DNA from: Baffinella frigidus
Taxonomy: Eukaryota > Cryptophyceae > Cryptomonadales > Baffinellaceae
Reading direction: 5' to 3'
Assembly: GCA_026770585.1 (NCBI GenBank)
Contig: MU646792.1
Coordinates: 221,821-231,905 of the forward strand
DNA length: 10,085 bases
How positions within the stretch are numbered: position 1 is the first letter of the stretch; each line of letters opens with the position of its first letter. The notes beneath the pieces were generated by a model. It was not told the origin of the DNA. It was given only the letters and a program-made list of their open reading frames with translations, and ran no database searches. Of this stretch, positions 8,001 to 10,085 are shown one piece after another. The position numbers and the translations under genes are program-made.

Positions 8001-10048
8001 ACATTCTACCATACTTACCGAATACCCCAAACGTTGACGTGTGCGTGCAGAACCCACGGACGTACAAGCGGCTCAACACCATCTCGCAGAAGGAGGAGTA
8101 CTACCCGGACCCCTTGTGGCGAGGCATCGCCGTCGTTGCAGGTGCCTCCCACCCAACCAGCCTCCCACCACCTACCCTGCCTCCCAACACCACCCACCCT
8201 GCATCCCAACACCCAGCCCCCAGCCACCCTGCCTTTCCCCACCAGTCACCCTGCCTCCCACCCACCAACCCCCACCCAGCCCCCCGCCAACCAGCGAGGA
8301 AGCCAAGCACCGCTCCACACACGCGCCGCTCGCTTGCAACCCGTTCGGGTCAAACGCAAAAGTTGGTGACGCGTGCGTTGCGGGGGGTGTCCCAACCGCC
8401 AGGTTTCTTTGTGGTGGTCGCGCTGATCGCCGCCAACGTGTTCCTCGTGCTCTTCATCGAGGTGCGCCCTCTCTCTCTCTCTCTCGCCCGCTCGCTCGCT
8501 CTCTCTCGCTCTCGCTCTCTCGCTCTCGCTCTCTCTCTCGCTCTCGATCTCTCGCTCTCGATCTCTCTCGATCTCTCCATATTTCTCTCTTTCTCTCTCT
8601 CGACCTCCCTCTCTCCCCCCACTGAGCCACGAGTGCTGGCTCCTCACCAGCACGGTGCCGATGGTGCCGCGCAGCCCCCTGCGTGCCCCCGAGGGCTTCA
8701 GTGCTGTTCAGTGTGCTGCGCCTCGCACTGCTGCGATGCCCCTGGGAGGGAGTAGTACCGGCCGCGTCAAGGGCAGTTGAAGGCTCGTGGAGCGGGAGGC
8801 AAGGCGGGAATCGGTGTCGCGAGGAACCGCGGGAATGTCTGCTGCCGCGTTTCCTGGGTGACAACTCTTCGCACGAACCGAGAATCAGCCACCCGCCAGC
8901 AAAGCAAAACAGCAGGGCCAGAGGGCCAGGTTGAATGGCAGATTCCGTTGGCTGGCTTGCTGACGTGGGTGCGTCGCTTGTTGTTCCTGGAAGAGATATG
9001 ATAGAAGGGACTGAGACCAAAATCGGCTTTAAAATGGTGGCTGGCTGGTTACCGGGTGTGTGATGCTGGGTGTTCCACTGAGACACTGGGTGGTCCACAG
9101 GCGTCGAAGACGCACGTGGAGGAGATCCTGGGCGTCTCGGAGACAGTGGCTAACTTCGTGGGCGCGCTCATCCAAGGCGCGCTCATCATCGTCGCACGCA
9201 TGGTATCATCCGGGAACAGCATTTACTCAGATGAAAATTGGCAACAAAATTTACTACACAGAGGCCGCATGCAACAAATAGTGTGGAAATTGTGTAGTAA
9301 ATTTCGGTGCTAACTTCGTGGGCGCACTCATCCAAGGCGCGCGCATCATCCTCGTACGCATGGTGGACCCTAAACCCTGAACCCTGAACCTGAACCCTGA
9401 ACCCTGAATGAACCCTGAACCCTGAACCTGAACCCTGAACCCTGAACCCTGAACCCTGAACCCTGAACCCTGAACCCTGAATGAACCCTAAACCCTAAAC
9501 CCTAAACCCTGAACCCTAAACCCTAAACCCTAAACCCTAAACCCTAAACCCTAAACCCTAAACCCCAAACCCTAAACCCTAGACCCTAAACCCTAGACCC
9601 TATACGCTATACCGTAAACCCCAAACCCTAAACCCTGAACCCTAAACCCTAAACCCTAAACCCTAAACCCTAAACCCTAAACCCTAACGAAGGTGGGCGA
9701 CATGGTGTTCTTCATAGTCAACAGTTTCGAGAACTGGAAGACGCCAAGGCAGTACTCGAATGCGCTCATCTGCAAGCGCTTCACGTACACTCTCAACCCT
9801 ACCCTAAATGCTACACCCGAAACCCGAAACCCGAATATGGAAAACCAAGCCGTAAACACTCAACCCTAAACCCTAACACCTAACCCTACATCTTGAACCA
9901 GAAGCCCAAATAATTAAACCCTAGACCCTGAACCCTGAACCCTAGACCCTAGACCCTAAACCCTAAACCCTAAACCCTTAATCCGAAACCCGAAACCAGG
10001 TTCGGCCTCGTGAGCTCCTACTTCGTCGTCTTCTTCATCGGCTTCATG
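5055..10048 (+). CDS. Anoctamin/TMEM16 family membrane protein, 5' part (13 exons)
   Basis: TMEM16 proteins are dimeric Ca2+-activated chloride channels or lipid scramblases. Exons: 5055-5140, 5260-5391, 5788-5878, 6032-6232, 6738-6856, 7157-7223, 7525-7632, 7714-7827, 8051-8141, 8403-8461, 9101-9202, 9693-9784 and 10000-10048. All junctions are GT-AG with compatible phases, giving 437 codons; the gene continues past the window. ATG 5055 is the first Met after an in-frame stop (5028) and has G at +4. Residues 1-210 are the cytosolic domain (FVLVFAMDEEW; NMQPLVDKLRSADMII). IEDVREYLGEEICMYVAWAG at about 206-225 is the characteristic lead into TM1. TM2 ends in WQRLELTYQYEWGLTEWE. TM3 is about 330-356, TM4 about 368-390, and SFENWKTPRQYSNALICK (about 400-417) leads into TM5. 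The Ca2+-site helices TM6-TM8 lie outside, so channel versus scramblase cannot be judged. The exon 13 donor (ATG|gtcctt) is provisional because the frame stays open to the window end. Confidence 0.93.
5141..5259 (+). repeat. Anoctamin intron 1 with short direct repeats
   Basis: This short intron contains cttgagccgtgcgct twice (5158-5172 and 5183-5197) and gctgactcgct twice (near 5221 and 5234). The exon before it ends GAG TGG AG and the exon after starts with G, which restores an Arg codon. Confidence 0.7.
5540..5775 (+). repeat. GGTGGT/GGGT array in anoctamin intron 2
   Basis: The intron (5392-5787) is mostly a degenerate array of GGTGGTGATGGG- and GTGGGTG-like units with almost no C on the sense strand. 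It includes GGGTGGGTGGGTGGG at 5688-5702, a short-loop quadruplex motif. The first part (5394-5539) is ordinary C/T-rich sequence with small CTTGCTTGC repeats. Confidence 0.85.
6241..6375 (+). repeat. CCACACTTA 9-mer array in anoctamin intron 4
   Basis: Tandem 9-bp units of the form CCACACTTA, with CTCA, CTTG and CGCACT variants, start almost at the donor (gtggcg at 6233). An isolated related unit lies in intron 8 near 7957-7965. The rest of intron 4 (6376-6737) shows no recognisable gene. Confidence 0.92.
6873..7153 (+). repeat. Telomere-type repeat filling anoctamin intron 5
   Basis: The intron is 6857-7156. After about 16 unique bases it consists of CCCTGAA units, then CCCTAAA, then mixed CCACAAA and CCCTACA units, running to the acceptor (ccctacctacag|G). 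The sense strand is C-rich. Confidence 0.95.
7224..7524 (+). repeat. Anoctamin intron 6, made almost wholly of telomere-type repeat
   Basis: Starting four bases after the exon (gtgcaaaccctaacc), the intron consists of CCCTAAA, then CCCTACA, then a homogeneous CCCCAAA block (about 7448-7520). It ends in the acceptor aaacccag, which is itself a repeat variant. Almost no unrelated sequence is present between donor and acceptor. Confidence 0.95.
7633..7713 (+). other. Short anoctamin intron 7
   Basis: At 81 nt this is the shortest intron of the gene. It has a good donor (gtacgt) and acceptor (ctctccccgcag), and an internal direct repeat around aaagttgac (7658 and 7675). It shows what an unexpanded intron in this gene looks like. 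Confidence 0.85.
8144..8300 (+). repeat. C/A-rich array in anoctamin intron 9
   Basis: The intron (8142-8402) begins with degenerate CCCACCAACC- and CCTGCCTCCCA-like units almost free of G on the sense strand, then ordinary sequence up to the acceptor (aaccgccag). Introns 8 (7828-8050) and 9 hold no other feature I recognise. Confidence 0.8.
8464..8625 (+). repeat. CT/CTCG microsatellite at the start of anoctamin intron 10
   Basis: CTCTCT with interspersed CTCG and CGAT starts a few bases after the donor (gtgcgccct) and continues for about 160 bp. It is followed by a 7-bp-stem hairpin, GTGCTGG-7-CCAGCAC, at 8632-8652. The remaining intron (8653-9100) is mixed sequence in which I see no exon or other element. 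Confidence 0.92.
9149..9364 (+). repeat. Duplicated 3' end of anoctamin exon 11 flanking a hairpin insert
   Basis: The last 54 coding bases of exon 11 plus its GT (9149-9204) recur at 9309-9364 with four differences, offset by exactly 160 bp. The 104-bp insert (9205-9308) is AT-rich and carries 14-bp perfect inverted repeats (AAATTTACTACACA at 9247-9260 and its complement at 9291-9304). The second copy keeps ATG|gt but has no obvious acceptor. Its changes would put Arg in TM4 in place of Leu. Reading through from the first copy meets TAA at the start of the second. Confidence 0.9.
9364..9688 (+). repeat. Telomere-type repeat in anoctamin intron 11
   Basis: The first part is a homogeneous CCCTGAA block with occasional short units (CCTGAA, and CCCTGAATGAA at about 9400 and 9477). 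It then becomes CCCTAAA with CCCTAGA variants, running to the acceptor ccctaacgaag|GTG at 9693. The sense strand is C-rich. Confidence 0.95.
9793..9990 (+). repeat. Degenerate telomere-type repeat in anoctamin intron 12
   Basis: The intron (9785-9999) starts gtacactctcaaccctaccc and is made of eroded units (CCCGAAA, CCCTAGA, CCTAACA) around a more regular CCCTAAA core. It ends cgaaacccgaaaccag, so the acceptor looks derived from the repeat. Confidence 0.93.
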
Positions 10049-10085
10049 GTCCTTACCCACCCACTCTTTCACGCACCCACCAAAA

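Noticed and set aside
8246-9098. Arg/Glu/Ser-rich minus-strand frames resembling RS-domain proteins
   Set aside because: They arise from the CT/CTCG microsatellite in anoctamin intron 10. There is no RNA-binding domain or other conserved sequence.

Overview
The window is nuclear DNA of a eukaryote. Two multi-exon protein genes are readable once introns are removed, and no prokaryotic gene organisation is present. The repeats are of the TTTAGGG/CCCTAAA telomere type found in plants and many algae. Exons are GC-rich and most introns are GT-AG, with one or two probable GC-AG introns. A possible leader exon on the first gene carries an A-S-A-F element, like the plastid-import signals of algae with red-derived plastids (cryptophytes, haptophytes, stramenopiles). 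I read this as an alga-like protist, with low confidence about which group.

Left half (110 to about 3971, minus strand): a pirin-family cupin gene of the YhhW/quercetinase-like type. I resolved nine consecutive coding exons from the sequence. Their phases fit, and they give about 271 residues from the first ATG to a TGA stop. The four metal-ligand positions (H-P-H and H-S-E) are intact. A tenth, upstream exon is tentative. About 3972-5054 separates the two genes, which are arranged head to head; I recognise no gene there.

Right half (5055 to the window end, plus strand): the 5' portion of an anoctamin/TMEM16 gene. Thirteen phase-compatible exons give 437 residues, covering the cytosolic N-terminal domain and membrane segments TM1 to about TM5. 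The remainder, including the expected Ca2+-binding segments TM6-TM8, lies beyond the window.

The most unusual material is in the introns. Six tracts of degenerate telomere-type heptamers, roughly 1.6 kb in all, lie inside introns of both genes. Five of the six have the C-rich strand (CCCTAAA) as the sense strand, although the genes are on opposite strands. Several tracts run directly into the splice sites, so parts of some introns are essentially made of telomere-like repeat. Other introns are filled with different simple repeats: a GGTGGT/GGGT array, a CCACACTTA-type 9-mer array, a C/A-rich array and a CT array.

Some introns also carry 'echoes' of nearby exon-intron boundaries. These are a 56-bp copy of the 3' end of anoctamin exon 11 at an offset of exactly 160 bp, an inverted 45-nt copy of a pirin exon start within the following intron, and repeated copies of exon ends and of an acceptor region. 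The two proteins have no known common pathway; what links them here is their shared intron structure.
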